Shown here piece by piece: positions 17,773-28,063 of a stretch of DNA of 64,000 nt. The translations under genes and the position numbers were made by a program. The notes beneath the pieces were generated by a model. That model was not told where the DNA came from. It was given only the letters and a program-made list of their open reading frames with translations, and searched no databases. Numbering within the stretch: position 1 is the first letter of the stretch; every line of letters begins with the position of its first letter. This DNA is from Stutzerimonas stutzeri (GTDB lineage: Bacteria > Pseudomonadota > Gammaproteobacteria > Pseudomonadales > Pseudomonadaceae): positions 2,183,001-2,247,000 of the forward strand of contig NZ_CP036186.1 in the NCBI RefSeq assembly GCF_015291885.1, in the 5' to 3' direction.

Positions 17773-20283
17773 TCATCGCTGCCAGAGAATCAACCCCAGT
17801 TCCAGCGGTACCGCAAGCCCCAGGTCGGCGCTGGGTATGACGCGCGCGGTGTAGTCGGCCTGCGGGCGGCTGGCTGGCAACTGCCCGTGGAAAACTGTGA
17901 ATGCGCCGTCGTAGTGGGTAAGCGTGAGCGGGTGCGTCTCGGCAGGACAGTTATCGGCGTGTTCGGCGAGAAGTTCGACGGTGATGTGGGCGGGCTCTAC
18001 ATGCCCGAGCTGCAGGCGCGCCTCCACGCGATATTGCTCGCCGGAGCGGTCCCATCGTACGTCGACGAAGCCCATTTCGTGCCAGTGGTTGCGCAGGTGG
18101 ATGATCTGTCGAGTTATCGCTATGGCCAGCGCCGAGCCGTCGGCGCAGCGTTGTCGATACGCAGTGGCCAGAGGCAGGTAATGGTGCTCGGTGTATTCGC
18201 GCACGGTTCGGTCGGCAGAAAAGCGTTCGACCAACGCGCTCATGCTGCGGCGCATGCGCTGTACCCAGGCGGTCGGAATGTCTTGCGCGTCGCGGGTGTA
18301 GAAGGCCGGGACTACCTCTACTTCCAGTAAGCGATAGAGCTGTTCGGCATCTACCGCATCGTGTTCGGGCTCGTGCTCCAGCCCGTCACCTACCGCCCAG
18401 CCGAGATCATCGGCGTAAGCCTCGGCCCACCAGCCATCGAGTTGCGAGAGGTTCAGCCCGCCATTGGCCAGTACTTTCATCCCGCTGGTGCCGCTGGCTT
18501 CCCATGGTCGCCTCGGTGTGTTGAGCCAGACATCGACGCCCTGCACCATGTGCCGCGCGATACGCATGTCGTAGTCCTCGAGAAAGATCACGCGGCCGGC
18601 GATGTCAGGACGCGCGGCGAACTGTTGCCACTCGGTCAGCAGAGCCTGGCCGGCACGATCGGCAGGGTGGGCCTTGCCGGCAACCAATAACTGCACGGGA
18701 AAATTGGGATGAGTGAGGATTCGCGCCAGCCGCTCCGGGTCTTGCAGCAGGAGGTTGGGGCGCTTGTAGGTGGCGAAACGCCGGGCGAAACCCAACGTCA
18801 GATGTTCCGGATGCAGGCGCGACCCGGCGACCTCGATTTCCGAGAATGAAGCACCGTGCACGGCGAGGCTGCGGGCCAGGTGGCTACGGACGAATCGAAG
18901 CAGGTCATTGCGTGCATGTTCGCGGATCTGCCACAGCCAGCGATCGTCGACCCGGGCCAACAGATCATCCACCGAAGCCCGGTCGGTGCCGCGCCAAGGG
19001 ATCTCGTCACCGTGCAGTTCATACCAGTGGGCTTCGGCGTCCGGCGAAACCCACGTCGGCAAGTGAATGCCGTTGGTCACATGGCTGACGGGCACGGCCT
19101 CAACTGGCCAGCGCGGATAAAGCTCACGAAAGATGTAGCGGCTGGTATGGCCATGCAGCTGGCTGACGGCATTCACCGCTCCGGCGCCGCGAGTTGCCAG
19201 GTAGGCCATGTTGAACAACTCATGCGGGTCTTGCGCATGTTTGCGGCCCATCGCCAGTAAGTCTGCCAGCGGGATGCCCAGTTCGTACTCGGCGTAGCGC
19301 TCCAGGTACTTGCTCACGAGCTCAGCAGGGAAGCGATCAAAGCCGGCTTCGACCGGTGTGTGCGTGGTGAAAAGATTGCCGGCGCGGGTCGCGCCGAGGG
19401 CTACTTCGAACGATACGGCTTGCCTTGCCATGTAACTGCGTGCGCGCTCCAGTACTGCGAACGCGGCATGTCCGTCGTTCAGATGGAGCACCTCGGGTTG
19501 CATACCGGCGGCTTCCAGCAAGCGCCAACCACCGATGCCCAGCACCAGCTCCTGGCGTAGCCGCATCTCATTGTCGCCACCGTAGAGCTCGCTGGTGATA
19601 AGCCGGGCAACCGGAGGGTTTGCCGGGTCGTTGGTGTCGAGCAATAGCAGCCGATTCGGGCCGACCGTCGCTTGCCAGCCGCGTAACCAGATCTGCACGC
19701 CAGGAAAGTTGATCGCCAGACGCAGCGGAGTGCCGCTAGCGTCGAGCAGCGGTTCGATGGGCATCTGTCGTGTGTCGTTGACTGGATAGAGCTGCTGCTG
19801 TCGGCCGTCCGGGCCAATGCTCTGACGGAAGTAGCCGTGCTGCCAGAGCATGCCCACCGCAGTCACTGGTACACCCAGATCGCCGGCAGCCTTGAGCTGG
19901 TCGCCGGCAACATTACCGAGCCCGCCAGAGTAGATCGGCAGTGCTTCGCTGAGCATGTACTCCATGGAGAAGTAGGCAACGCGCGAGAGTTTTGTGGCGT
20001 ACTGTTGGCTGGCGAACCAGGTTGGCTGCTCCTGTTTGGCCTCCTGGGCCTGAACAATACCTTCAACCAGACGATGACAATCGGCGCGGCTTAGCAGCGC
20101 AACCAAGGCCTGCTCAGGCACGGTGCTGAGTACCAGACTGGGATTACGCGTGAGCTTCCAGAGGTCGTCGTCGATCAACTGCCAGATGTCGTCGTTCTGG
20201 CTCGTCCAGCGAATGGATTGATCGAATGCCAGCTGGCGCAGGGTTTCGGGCGTAATGACGGGGCGTTCGGATGCAGGAGTCAA
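17773..20283 (-). CDS. glgP: Alpha-glucan (glycogen) phosphorylase family protein
   Basis: This 836-residue PLP-dependent GT35 enzyme phosphorolyses alpha-1,4-glucan ends to glucose 1-phosphate. It belongs to the TIGR02094-like branch with an N-terminal DUF3417-type helical region. Visible motifs are YFSMEYMLSEALPIYSGGLG near the N-terminus, EVLHLNDGHAAFAVLERAR, HVTNGIHLPTW, ARRFATYKRPNLLL and the PLP-lysine region WEASGTSGMKVLANGGLNLS. The start is a TTG at 20283 preceded by AGAGG, which gives the family-typical N-terminus. It stands alone, convergent with kdpE (21 bases apart). No other glycogen genes are in the window. Confidence 0.93.
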   Translation of the reverse strand: MTPASERPVITPETLRQLAFDQSIRWTSQNDDIWQLIDDDLWKLTRNPSLVLSTVPEQALVALLSRADCHRLVEGIVQAQEAKQEQPTWFASQQYATKLSRVAYFSMEYMLSEALPIYSGGLGNVAGDQLKAAGDLGVPVTAVGMLWQHGYFRQSIGPDGRQQQLYPVNDTRQMPIEPLLDASGTPLRLAINFPGVQIWLRGWQATVGPNRLLLLDTNDPANPPVARLITSELYGGDNEMRLRQELVLGIGGWRLLEAAGMQPEVLHLNDGHAAFAVLERARSYMARQAVSFEVALGATRAGNLFTTHTPVEAGFDRFPAELVSKYLERYAEYELGIPLADLLAMGRKHAQDPHELFNMAYLATRGAGAVNAVSQLHGHTSRYIFRELYPRWPVEAVPVSHVTNGIHLPTWVSPDAEAHWYELHGDEIPWRGTDRASVDDLLARVDDRWLWQIREHARNDLLRFVRSHLARSLAVHGASFSEIEVAGSRLHPEHLTLGFARRFATYKRPNLLLQDPERLARILTHPNFPVQLLVAGKAHPADRAGQALLTEWQQFAARPDIAGRVIFLEDYDMRIARHMVQGVDVWLNTPRRPWEASGTSGMKVLANGGLNLSQLDGWWAEAYADDLGWAVGDGLEHEPEHDAVDAEQLYRLLEVEVVPAFYTRDAQDIPTAWVQRMRRSMSALVERFSADRTVREYTEHHYLPLATAYRQRCADGSALAIAITRQIIHLRNHWHEMGFVDVRWDRSGEQYRVEARLQLGHVEPAHITVELLAEHADNCPAETHPLTLTHYDGAFTVFHGQLPASRPQADYTARVIPSADLGLAVPLELGLILWQR

Positions 20284-20363
20284 AGGAACCTCTTCGTCGG
20301 AACTGTTAGCGCGATGTCATCCAGCATAGGCGCTGATGCAAGGGCTTTGCGTATCGGGCCGTT

Positions 20364-21572
20364 TTAACTCGCCGCTCCTGCCTTGGGCTGCGGCACGTCG
20401 CTTGGGGTGACGGGCTCCTCGCTGATGGTTTCCGCGGCCTGCTGTTCGTCTTCGCGGCCGGCTTCGAGGCCATGTTGCTGTTCAGTGTGCATGGGGTCGT
20501 ACTGCAGTTCGATGAACACCGGGAAGTGGTCGGAGCCGATATCTGGCAGGCGTAGCAGGCGTAGCAGGCGGATGTAGCGGAAATGGGCACTGTGGAAGAA
20601 GTGATCCAGCGGCCAGCGCAGAAACCAGTGGTGTGCGTGGAAGGTGTTGAACATGCCGCGGCCGACTCTGGGATCGAGCAGGCCGCTGATCTTTCGAAAC
20701 AATCGCGTGGTCGGCGCCCAGGCCACGTCGTTGAGGTCGCCGGTCACGATGATCGGGTCATCGCTGTGCTGCACACTGCGAGCAACCACAAGCAGCTCTG
20801 CATCGCGCTCGGTGGACTCCTCGTTCTCGGTCGGGCTGGGCGGTGCCGGATGCAGGAAATGCATGCGTACTGCGAGCGTATCGCTGACGCGGACGCGGGC
20901 GTGCATCGACGGCACGTCATCCTCCACCAGGTAGCTCAGTTCCGGCTCCTCCAGCGGCAGCCGCGAATAGACATGCATGCCATAAAGGTTATCCAGCGGG
21001 CAACGGATGCTGTGCGGGTAGTCGTCCAGCAACTGGTCGAGCTGGATCTCCCACCATTGATCGGTCTCAAGCGTGACCAACACGTCCGGCTGGTACTCGC
21101 ATACCAGGGCGAGCAAACGCTCGGCTTGACGATTCGGCCCGAGCACGTTGGAAGCCATCACCCGGATGCGCGGCCCAGCCGCGTCGGGCGCCGCACGGTG
21201 CACTTCGTTACGCCACGGGCGGGTGTAGGGTGCAATCCACCAAAGCTGATAGATGAGGCAGGCTGCCGCCAGGGCGGAGAGCAGAACGTGCCAGGCCTGG
21301 CTGTAATCGAGCAACAGCCCATGGGCGATCAGCAGCGTTGCCAGCAGCGTGCCGAGCTGCAAGCGCGGGAACTCCCATACTCGAACCCACCAGGCACGGT
21401 GGCGCCAGAGCGGCAGTAACGTGACAAGCACAAAAAATCCTGTGGCTACCAGCAATATCCCTTCGATCTTGACGTTTCCCGTGGCGGGCCGATCAACTCG
21501 GCAATCAGGCTTGCGTGACGGATTGGTCCGAGGACCGAGGCATTCGACAGGCAAACAGGCGAAGCGTCGCAA
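20364..21572 (-). CDS. Endonuclease/exonuclease/phosphatase-family membrane protein
   Basis: The N-terminal part has about three hydrophobic helices (GILLVATGFFVLVTLLPLW, LLATLLIAHGLLL, LSALAAACLIYQLWW). The C-terminal domain has EEP-fold motifs: RVMASNVLGPNRQAERL (metal-binding Asn), VLVTLETDQWWE (Glu), IIVTGDLNDVAWAP (catalytic GDLN) and GSDHFPVFIEL (SDH). This suggests a membrane-anchored phosphodiesterase or phosphatase with unknown substrate, a type common in pseudomonads. The start is uncertain: the frame opens with TTG at 21572, but homology-like sequence begins nearer VKIEGILL (about 21470), with a TTG at 21455 as an alternative. The last ~40 residues are a low-complexity acidic tail. 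Confidence 0.8.
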   Translation of the reverse strand: MRRFACLPVECLGPRTNPSRKPDCRVDRPATGNVKIEGILLVATGFFVLVTLLPLWRHRAWWVRVWEFPRLQLGTLLATLLIAHGLLLDYSQAWHVLLSALAAACLIYQLWWIAPYTRPWRNEVHRAAPDAAGPRIRVMASNVLGPNRQAERLLALVCEYQPDVLVTLETDQWWEIQLDQLLDDYPHSIRCPLDNLYGMHVYSRLPLEEPELSYLVEDDVPSMHARVRVSDTLAVRMHFLHPAPPSPTENEESTERDAELLVVARSVQHSDDPIIVTGDLNDVAWAPTTRLFRKISGLLDPRVGRGMFNTFHAHHWFLRWPLDHFFHSAHFRYIRLLRLLRLPDIGSDHFPVFIELQYDPMHTEQQHGLEAGREDEQQAAETISEEPVTPSDVPQPKAGAAS

Positions 21573-21616
21573 ACGAATTCAGCTTCTGTTGCGTTGCAGC
21601 ATGCGGTAGCCCTAGA

Positions 21617-21635
21617 GGCGGCCTTGCGGCCGCCC
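21617..21635 (-). terminator. GC-rich hairpin after the PBP gene
   Basis: The stem GGCGGCC / GGCCGCC with a short loop follows the PBP stop by about 17 bases on the minus strand. The U-tract is poor, so it may be a weak terminator or an RNA-stabilising hairpin. Confidence 0.45.
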
Positions 21636-21651
21636 TTCAGCACGGGGGAAG

Positions 21652-24600
21652 TCAGTTTTCGGCTGACAGCATACCGCTGGTAAGTGTCGGAGACTTGTCT
21701 GGCCGGCAGAGGGTGCTCTGGCCTTGAAGGTAGGGCAGCAGGATCGGCGCCATGCCCTTGAGCGTCTGAACCGGCAGCGCCGATGTGAAGCGGAAGCTAT
21801 CCGCGCCGCGGCCCGGTACGTAGGCGGTCAATGTGCCGAAGTGGTTCGGGCCGAGATAGAAGACCAGCGTGGCCGTGCGGTTCAGCGCCAGCGAGCTGAT
21901 CAGGCGACCACCTGCACCAACGCTTTGTATACGGTTGTCGCCGGTGCCTGTTTTTGCCACCGATGCGCATGTCGCTGCCGTCCACTTGCACGAAGCTGCC
22001 GCGCAGGCGCCGTGCCGTACCACCTTCGACCACACTGGCCAGCGCATCCTGCAAAGCGCGAGCGACCTCAACTGGCATTACGCGCTTGCCGGAATTCGCG
22101 ACGAAGCCCATACGCGTCTCGTAAGGCGTGCCTTCGGCGAAATGCAGGCTGTCGATGCGAACGCTGGGTTGTCGGACGCCGTCGTTGAGGATGATGCCCA
22201 TCAGCTCGGCCAACGCCGCGGGCCGATCACCGGAACTACCCAAGGCCGTGGCGAACGAAGGGACCAGATTGTCGAACGGATAGCCCAGGCGTTGCCAACG
22301 ACGATGAATATCGGTGAAGGCCTCGACCTCCAGCATGATGCGAATCCGGCTGTCGCGCGCGCTCTTGTGCCGGCTGCGAAATAGCCACCCATAGACCTCC
22401 TGACGTTCTGCACGACTGTCGGCAACCACTTCGGAAAGCGTCGCCTGCGGGTGGGCGATCAGGTAGCCGAGCAGCCACAGGTCCAGTGGGTGCGTGCGGG
22501 CGATATAGGCTTGATCGGGCAGGCTGTAGGCGCCAGGGCCATAGCGGGTGTAGAGCGCGTCCAGCTGCTTGTCGCCGAGTTCGGCCGTAGGGAGATGCTG
22601 TTTGAGGAAACGGTCGAACACTGGCCGTTCTGCATCCGGCATCAGGTAGCGATGCACGGCGGCCAGGCGCACCGGCGTCGGCCGCATGCCTTGCAAGAAG
22701 GTTTCGATACGCTGTTCGGCGGTCTTGTCGCGGTATTTCTTCCAGAAGCGTTGCAGAAACACCGAGCCTTCGCGATCGGCGAAGCGCGTCAGGTACTCCT
22801 GGCGACGCGGGTCCTTGTCGTCATTCAGCAGTTCGGCACTGTTGATCGTTTCATGGGTGCTGTAGCTCACCAGGTCCCGCATCATGCGCACGAAGGGCAA
22901 GTTGATCGACTCGCGCAGTGATTCGCGCACGGTGGGGATGCGCCCGTCGTCCTCGCGGCGGAAGTTGCCGAAACGGTGCATGCCGGCGCCGGTGAAGAAG
23001 CGTTCAGCCGGGCTGGCCGAATAGCGCCGTTCCAGCGCCGCATCGAGCATCCGATCCAGGCTGCGATCACTATTGGTGGCCAAGTAATCGATGGCCCAAC
23101 GGCTGAGATTGGCCTTGGCGCCAATCTTGCGCAGTTCGCTCGGGGTGAGATCCGAGTACCGTTGGTGCAGTTCGGCGATCACCTCCAGATAAGTAGTGAG
23201 TACGCGCAGCTTGGCGGTAGAGCCCAGCTCCAGCTTGCTGCCTTCATTGATGTCGAAAGGCTGATTGGTGTTGTCGGTCTGCACACGTACGCGGAAGCCT
23301 TCTTCGCCACGCTCGAACAGCGTGAAGCTGTAGCGCACGTCGGCGGTTTTTTCCGGTGACAACATGCGATCGCCGAACAAACCGACTGTTTCGGCGAACG
23401 CTGGATCGGCCAGGCGCACCAGATACTCGCTGATCTGCGCTTGCAGATCGCCCTGCAGCGGCGTGCTGGCGGTGAGGTCCAGGCGGTCCAGATCGTAGAG
23501 CGGCAAGCCTAGCAGCCCGGCCAGGCGCATGCGTGCCACGGTGATGCCTTTGGTCGCGTCGACCGTTTGAATCGCCGAATCACGGCTCGGGCTGTGGGCC
23601 ACGATGCGTTGGCTTAGCGCTGCATCGCGCAGTTCAGCATCGATGATGCCGCCGTTGGCCAGCAAACGGATGTGGCTGTCGGCCAGCGCAGTCATTTCTT
23701 CGCGGCCGGCGCCCAGGTAGTACGACGGACGCCGCTGGGCGATCAGCAGGGACAACACCTGACGCAATGCCAGCCCGCGTGCCTGCGCATCGACGTCGCT
23801 GCCGCTACGTGGATCGAGCAGGCGATTGAATTCGCGGAAGTCGGCACCAAACCACAGCCGCAGACCATCAGCGATGCCATGCACTTCGCCATGCCCGGGC
23901 GCTGCCGAAAGCGGCACGCTGTTGAGGTAATCGCGCACGATGCGCTGGCGTGTGGCGAGCGTTTGCGGACCTTCGCGGTAGGTTCGCACGCTGGCGGACA
24001 CCATTTGCCGGATCTTCTCTTGTGGGTCGCCAGTGCGGCCTTCAGGCGAATGGCGGTATTTCTCCACCTGGGTGGCCAAGGTACTGCCACCAGCGGCCTG
24101 ACCGCCCAGGCCAAGACGCTTTTCCAGCTGGCTGATCGCCGCTTTGGTAAAGCGCGGCCAATCCACCGCCGGGTTGGCGTTGGGGCGGCTGATATCCAGC
24201 AGGCCGCGATCCTCGATGAACAACAGGCTCATGACGACCAGTGGTGGGATGTCCTCGAAACGCTCGTAATACTGGCGCGGATAGCTGTTGGCGTAGAGCT
24301 GAACACCGCGGCAATCGTTGATTGTCAGCCCAGCCTGAGATTCTTCAGGGTAAGGCGGGAAGAAGCCGCGGTTGGTGTAATCCAGCAGCGCCCGCGAAAA
24401 ACGCGCCTGTTCCTCGACGCGAAAATTGCGCTGCGACAGCTGTTCGATGAAGCGTGGAAGGTCGACGTATCCCAGCCGGCGGTCAAATGGGCCGTCTTCG
24501 GGGAACTGGATGCGCGGGCTCGGGCCCGGCTTGACGACAAAATCCAGGTCAGCCGCATAGCGGCTTAACCATTTTGATTGCCAGCGGGAGCTTTCCAGCT

Positions 24601-24772
24601 CCTGCCAGCCGAGGTAACCCCCACCGGCAAGCAGCGAAACACCGACGAGCAGTGCCAAGCGGCGGGCTGCCTTGCGGCGGCCTTTAGCTGATTTGCGGGG
24701 TGATTTCGGAGTTGGGGCGCGCTGATTACGCCCATCCTGGGATGTCTTGTCGGACCGCCATACTGCGCCCAT
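21652..24772 (-). pseudogene. Divergent class A penicillin-binding protein, frameshifted in the KTG motif
   Basis: The product would be a bifunctional peptidoglycan synthase of about 1039 aa with a basic N-terminus and one membrane helix (LALLVGVSLLAGGGYLGW). A GT51 glycosyltransferase follows (VVMSLLFIEDRGLLD, GGSTLATQVEKYR), then a transpeptidase with SxxK (ELGSTAKLRVL) and SxN (ESINLPFVRM). The third motif KTGTGDNRI is split: the frame reads GGKNRH because 21951-21955 is a run of five (A on the coding strand) where four are expected. Past it the frame runs off to 21797, whereas the +1 frame supplies TGTGDNRIQSVGAGG through to TAA-type stop at 21652. The span is 3121 bases, one over a multiple of three. 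A homopolymer sequencing error or a real mutation are both possible. Confidence 0.8.
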
Positions 24773-24968
24773 GTGTGCCTGGCTTCCTAGCAGTTCTCTG
24801 CGACAAGCATAGTCGGCGTGCAGGGCTTAAGCGATGGTGCCTTGACGAACGGAGGGGCTCAAGCACGTGCTTCGAAGACAGCTTATGGCTTCATGGGCAG
24901 ATTGCTTGCTTAAGCCGTCGAAAGTTACGGTAGTTGCGTCGCGTTGCGCAGGTCACGGGGATGCATTT

Positions 24969-25772
24969 GTGGTGGAAAATCAGGACTGGGTAAAGCGGCC
25001 CAATGAGCCGGGGCGACTGGAGCGGATCGAGGCGTTTTTTTCCGGATTCGGCTTCACGCCTCATCGGCACGATACCTACGCGGTTGGTTGTACGCTCGCT
25101 GGCATACATCGCTTCAACTACCGCAAGAGCGCCCGTTACAGCCTCCCGGGCAACATTGTCGTCGTGCATCCAGATGAGCTTCATGACGGCGAAGCTGGCA
25201 GCGACGCAGGGTTTCGTTACCGCATCATCTACATCGAACCGGCCCGCCTGCAGTCGGCGCTGGGTGGCCAGCCATTGCCCTTCATTGGCGAAGGCGTATC
25301 GCGCGACCCCCGCCTGCAGCGCACGACACAAGCATTATTGCGAAGCATGAATTGCCCACTCGAAGAACTTGAGGAAGAGGATGCGCTGTTCGATCTGGCG
25401 CAGGCCCTGGCTGCGACAGCAGGCGCGCGCAGCGGGCGCCGTTGTGTGGATTTCCAGGCCGCCGAGCGCGCCAGGGATTACATAGAAAGCTCGCTGGAAC
25501 GAACCATTACGCTGCAGGAGCTGGAGGTGGCTTCGGGCCGAGATCGATGGGGGCTTTCACGTGACTTTCGCGCCCTTTATGGCACCAGCCCCTATCGCTA
25601 CCTGACGATGCGCCGGCTGGATCAGGTTCGCCGGCAGTTAATCTGCGGCATCGCCCCCGCGGAAGCTGCCTTGACCGCCGGGTTCAGCGACCAGAGCCAT
25701 ATGAATCGCCATTTCAAGCAGACTTACGGCCTTTCTCCAGTGCACTGGTTGCGTCTGACGCGACCAGCCTGA
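24969..25772 (+). CDS. AraC-family transcriptional regulator next to azlCD
   Basis: The protein of about 267 aa has an N-terminal cupin-like AraC ligand-binding domain (HRHDTYAVGCTLAGIHRF, PGNIVVVHPDELHDGE) and two C-terminal helix-turn-helix units (ITLQELEVASGRDRWGLSRD; LTAGFSDQSHMNRHFKQTYG). The start is uncertain: GTG codons at 24969 and 24972 fit the domain best, with GGGGA seven bases upstream, while the frame is open to 24867. Its gene lies 36 bases before azlC on the same strand, so it probably controls that exporter. Confidence 0.88.
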   Translation: MVENQDWVKRPNEPGRLERIEAFFSGFGFTPHRHDTYAVGCTLAGIHRFNYRKSARYSLPGNIVVVHPDELHDGEAGSDAGFRYRIIYIEPARLQSALGGQPLPFIGEGVSRDPRLQRTTQALLRSMNCPLEELEEEDALFDLAQALAATAGARSGRRCVDFQAAERARDYIESSLERTITLQELEVASGRDRWGLSRDFRALYGTSPYRYLTMRRLDQVRRQLICGIAPAEAALTAGFSDQSHMNRHFKQTYGLSPVHWLRLTRPA

Positions 25773-25808
25773 TTCGATGCCGTCGACTGCACGATCGTAC
25801 AAGACGCC

Positions 25809-26582
25809 TTGAAATGCCTCACCGAGACTGGACCGAACAGTCCTGAAAAAGTGAACGGTGGTTTCCAGGTGAAAGAGCTCGTGAAGGAGGGCATTCGGAG
25901 TGGCGAAAGGGAGAGCGTGCTCAGGCGCGCTCTTCCAGCAGCGTTTTGCGTGATACCGATCAGCATGCTGTTCGGCGTGCTGGCCGCGAGGGCCGATTGG
26001 TCAGTGTGGGACGTCCTGCTGATTGGCCTCCTTGGCTTCACCGGCAGTGGCCAGTTCGCGGCATTACCCCTCAGCGAAAGCGGTGCCGGATTTCTGACCT
26101 TGCTGCTGGTCACCACATCGATCAACAGCCGCTACCTACCCATGGCGCTAACCACTGGCACACGGCTGCCGCGAACGACATTCCGGCGGATGTGGTGCGC
26201 CCATATGCTGGGTGACGAAGCCTACGCGAGCGAACGCCACGATGAGCCGCCCATTAACGTGCTGCGAATCCGCGCCGCGATCTTTGCTGTCTGGGTGCTG
26301 GCTGGTGCGCTCGGCGCACTCTTAGGTCAAGCGCTGCCAGCGGACTGGCCACCAGGCGATATGAATCTCGGTTTTCCCGCGAGCGCGGTACTGCTGTACC
26401 TGTCGATATCGCAGCTTCGGACCAGAATTGCATCCATTGATCGCCGAGTGCCAGAGATAATGGCGCTTGGCGTGCTCTGCGCTGTGGCTGTGACCGGGCT
26501 GATCCTGTTGCTGGGTCCGGTGTACTTCTGGGTGCCTGGTGTCTTGCTCGTCACGCTCGTGCTGAGCGGGGTGTGGCCATGA
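25809..26582 (+). CDS. azlC: AzlC-family branched-chain amino acid exporter, large subunit
   Basis: This membrane protein has about six to seven hydrophobic helices with AzlC signatures: the N-terminal LPAAFCVIPISMLFGVLAA, GFTGSGQFAALPL, TTSINSRYLPMAL and HMLGDEAYASE. AzlCD pairs export branched-chain amino acids or their analogues. The length is 257 aa from ATG at 25809; a GTG at 25869 (start VKELVKEG) would give 237 aa, closer to the usual length, so the start is not settled. It overlaps azlD by four bases (ATGA). Confidence 0.88.
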   Translation: MKCLTETGPNSPEKVNGGFQVKELVKEGIRSGERESVLRRALPAAFCVIPISMLFGVLAARADWSVWDVLLIGLLGFTGSGQFAALPLSESGAGFLTLLLVTTSINSRYLPMALTTGTRLPRTTFRRMWCAHMLGDEAYASERHDEPPINVLRIRAAIFAVWVLAGALGALLGQALPADWPPGDMNLGFPASAVLLYLSISQLRTRIASIDRRVPEIMALGVLCAVAVTGLILLLGPVYFWVPGVLLVTLVLSGVWP

Positions 26583-26890
26583 GTGAAGCGGTTGTTACGG
26601 CCGTCATCGCATTGCTGGCTACCAGTGTGCTGGTGCGTATCGTGCCGGTGTTCGTACCGATTCGACTGGGCCCACGAGGATTACGCACCGCGGGCCAAAT
26701 CGTGCCGGCGGCAGTTTTTATCAATCTGTCGGTCTATGTCATCCACAGCGAAGTCATTGCTTCGCCTGTTGGGGGTGGGCTTTCGTTACTGACCGTCGCT
26801 GCGCTAGCCGTACACGGGCGCCTTGGACTGATCGGCAGCTCGCTGATTGGAGCTGCCATCTATTACCTGATTGGCGCTTATGTGGGCTAA
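26579..26890 (+). CDS. azlD: AzlD-family transporter small subunit
   Basis: This 103-residue protein has four hydrophobic stretches (for example VVTAVIALLATSVLVRIVPV and LTVAALAVHGRLGLIGSSLI). It is typical of the small partner of AzlC. The ATG overlaps the azlC stop (ATGA), indicating coupled translation. It ends one base before the convergent SH3-domain gene. Confidence 0.85.
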   Translation: MSEAVVTAVIALLATSVLVRIVPVFVPIRLGPRGLRTAGQIVPAAVFINLSVYVIHSEVIASPVGGGLSLLTVAALAVHGRLGLIGSSLIGAAIYYLIGAYVG

Positions 26891-26891
26891 G

Positions 26892-27566
26892 TCAGAACCA
26901 GCGATCGTTGCGTTTGCGACCGCGGGTCAGCATGGGCAGGATCAGCCCGACCAGTAGACCGGCGCCGGCGATGCTGCCGCCGTAGACCATGTACTGCATG
27001 AGCACCTGCTTGTTCTCATCTCCCAGCCGCGCCTGGGTACCGCGCAGTTCCGATTGCGCTTCGGTCAGTTCGGTTTCCAGGGCGATGCGGCGGGCGTCGA
27101 GCTCGTCGATCAGCGCCTTGCGCGAATCCAGAGTTTCCTGCATGCCCTGCACACGTACCTGCCAGCTTTCGTCGATGGTCTTTAGCTCTTCGCTAAGCTC
27201 GGCCACCTGCTGTTCGAGTTGCGGCAGACGCTCGGCTTGGCCGGGCACCTGCTGTAGTTCCTTGCTGGGAATCCAGACGTTACTGCCGGATTCGGAACGC
27301 ACCTGGCTGTAATCGCCCTGGGTGCTGATCAGCTCGACCTTTTGTCCTGAGGTCAGCGTACCGACGATGCGGTATCCGTCGGTCGGTCCGCTGCGTACGA
27401 AGGTGTTCAGGCTGTCGCTGACCCAACGCGTGTTATCGGAGGATTCCTGAGCATTGGCGGGCGCCACGGCAAGCAGCGCGCCGAACAGGCTGGCGCCGAT
27501 GAGCTGGCGCGAGTTGGAAAGGGTGAAGCGAGACCGCAAGGCAGAAAAATGAAGAGATATGGACAT
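26892..27566 (-). CDS. SH3-domain membrane-anchored envelope protein (TIGR04211 type)
   Basis: The 224-residue protein has an N-terminal signal sequence (LIGASLFGALLAVAPANAQ) and a bacterial SH3 domain at about residues 45-105 (RWVSDSLNTFVRSGPTDGYR, VGTLTSGQKVELIS, SNVWIPSKEL). A long coiled coil follows (about 110-185, rich in Leu/Glu/Gln). A C-terminal membrane helix (GGSIAGAGLLVGLILPML) ends in RGRKRNDRWF. This architecture matches the YgiM/TIGR04211 family, whose role is unknown but probably concerns the cell envelope. The ribosome site before the ATG is weak. Confidence 0.85.
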   Translation of the reverse strand: MSISLHFSALRSRFTLSNSRQLIGASLFGALLAVAPANAQESSDNTRWVSDSLNTFVRSGPTDGYRIVGTLTSGQKVELISTQGDYSQVRSESGSNVWIPSKELQQVPGQAERLPQLEQQVAELSEELKTIDESWQVRVQGMQETLDSRKALIDELDARRIALETELTEAQSELRGTQARLGDENKQVLMQYMVYGGSIAGAGLLVGLILPMLTRGRKRNDRWF

Positions 27567-28063
27567 GAAAAGTTCGCGTTATTGAAAGAAGAATAGGCCC
27601 ATGATGAGAGCGGTGAATTCGGTGCGCGTCGTCCGCGAAACTCGCCGAAGGTGCAACCGGCAAATATGAGTAAAAGCGGCAGGAGGCGCCCGTCGACCGC
27701 AACCCAAGGGCCTGCGCGCAGTCGGGATGAAAACAAAAGCGCTCCGTAGGGTGCATCAGCTGACTGACAGCCCGTGCGGCTGGAAGTTCCGCCCAGCTTT
27801 CTGTCGATTAGGGTTCGCAGCAGCGAACGGTGGGCCCTGGATATTGGGGACACGCCCGAGCAGTTCGTGTATGCCGATAGTGACCACTTGCCACTGGTAA
27901 AACTTGTTCACTCGCCTATACCGGGGGAATTACGCCGGCATTTTTCATGGGGAATGTTGACGAATACCGCCGGGGTACTTGCGAGTGCAAATTTCGTCGG
28001 TTTCTGCTTTGATTGCCCGCATAACACGCGGCCAACTGTCCGCCGATAGCCATCAGATGTGAA
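27567..28063. other. 497-base intergenic region
   Basis: This lies between the divergent SH3-protein gene and the hybrid kinase gene. Short frames here have no ribosome site, family motif or sensible composition. A fragment CCGTAGGGTG near 27744 resembles one arm of the species repeat. Promoters for both flanking genes should be here, but none is clear enough to mark. Confidence 0.4.

Noticed and set aside
21951..21955. Programmed frameshift at the A run of the PBP gene
   Set aside because: The needed shift is +1 at a plain A5 run, without a stimulatory stop or structure, and it falls within a catalytic motif. An indel is more likely.
27774..28049. 91-codon frame upstream of the first hybrid kinase
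   Set aside because: No ribosome site, no recognisable domain, and it lies in the promoter region of the kinase.
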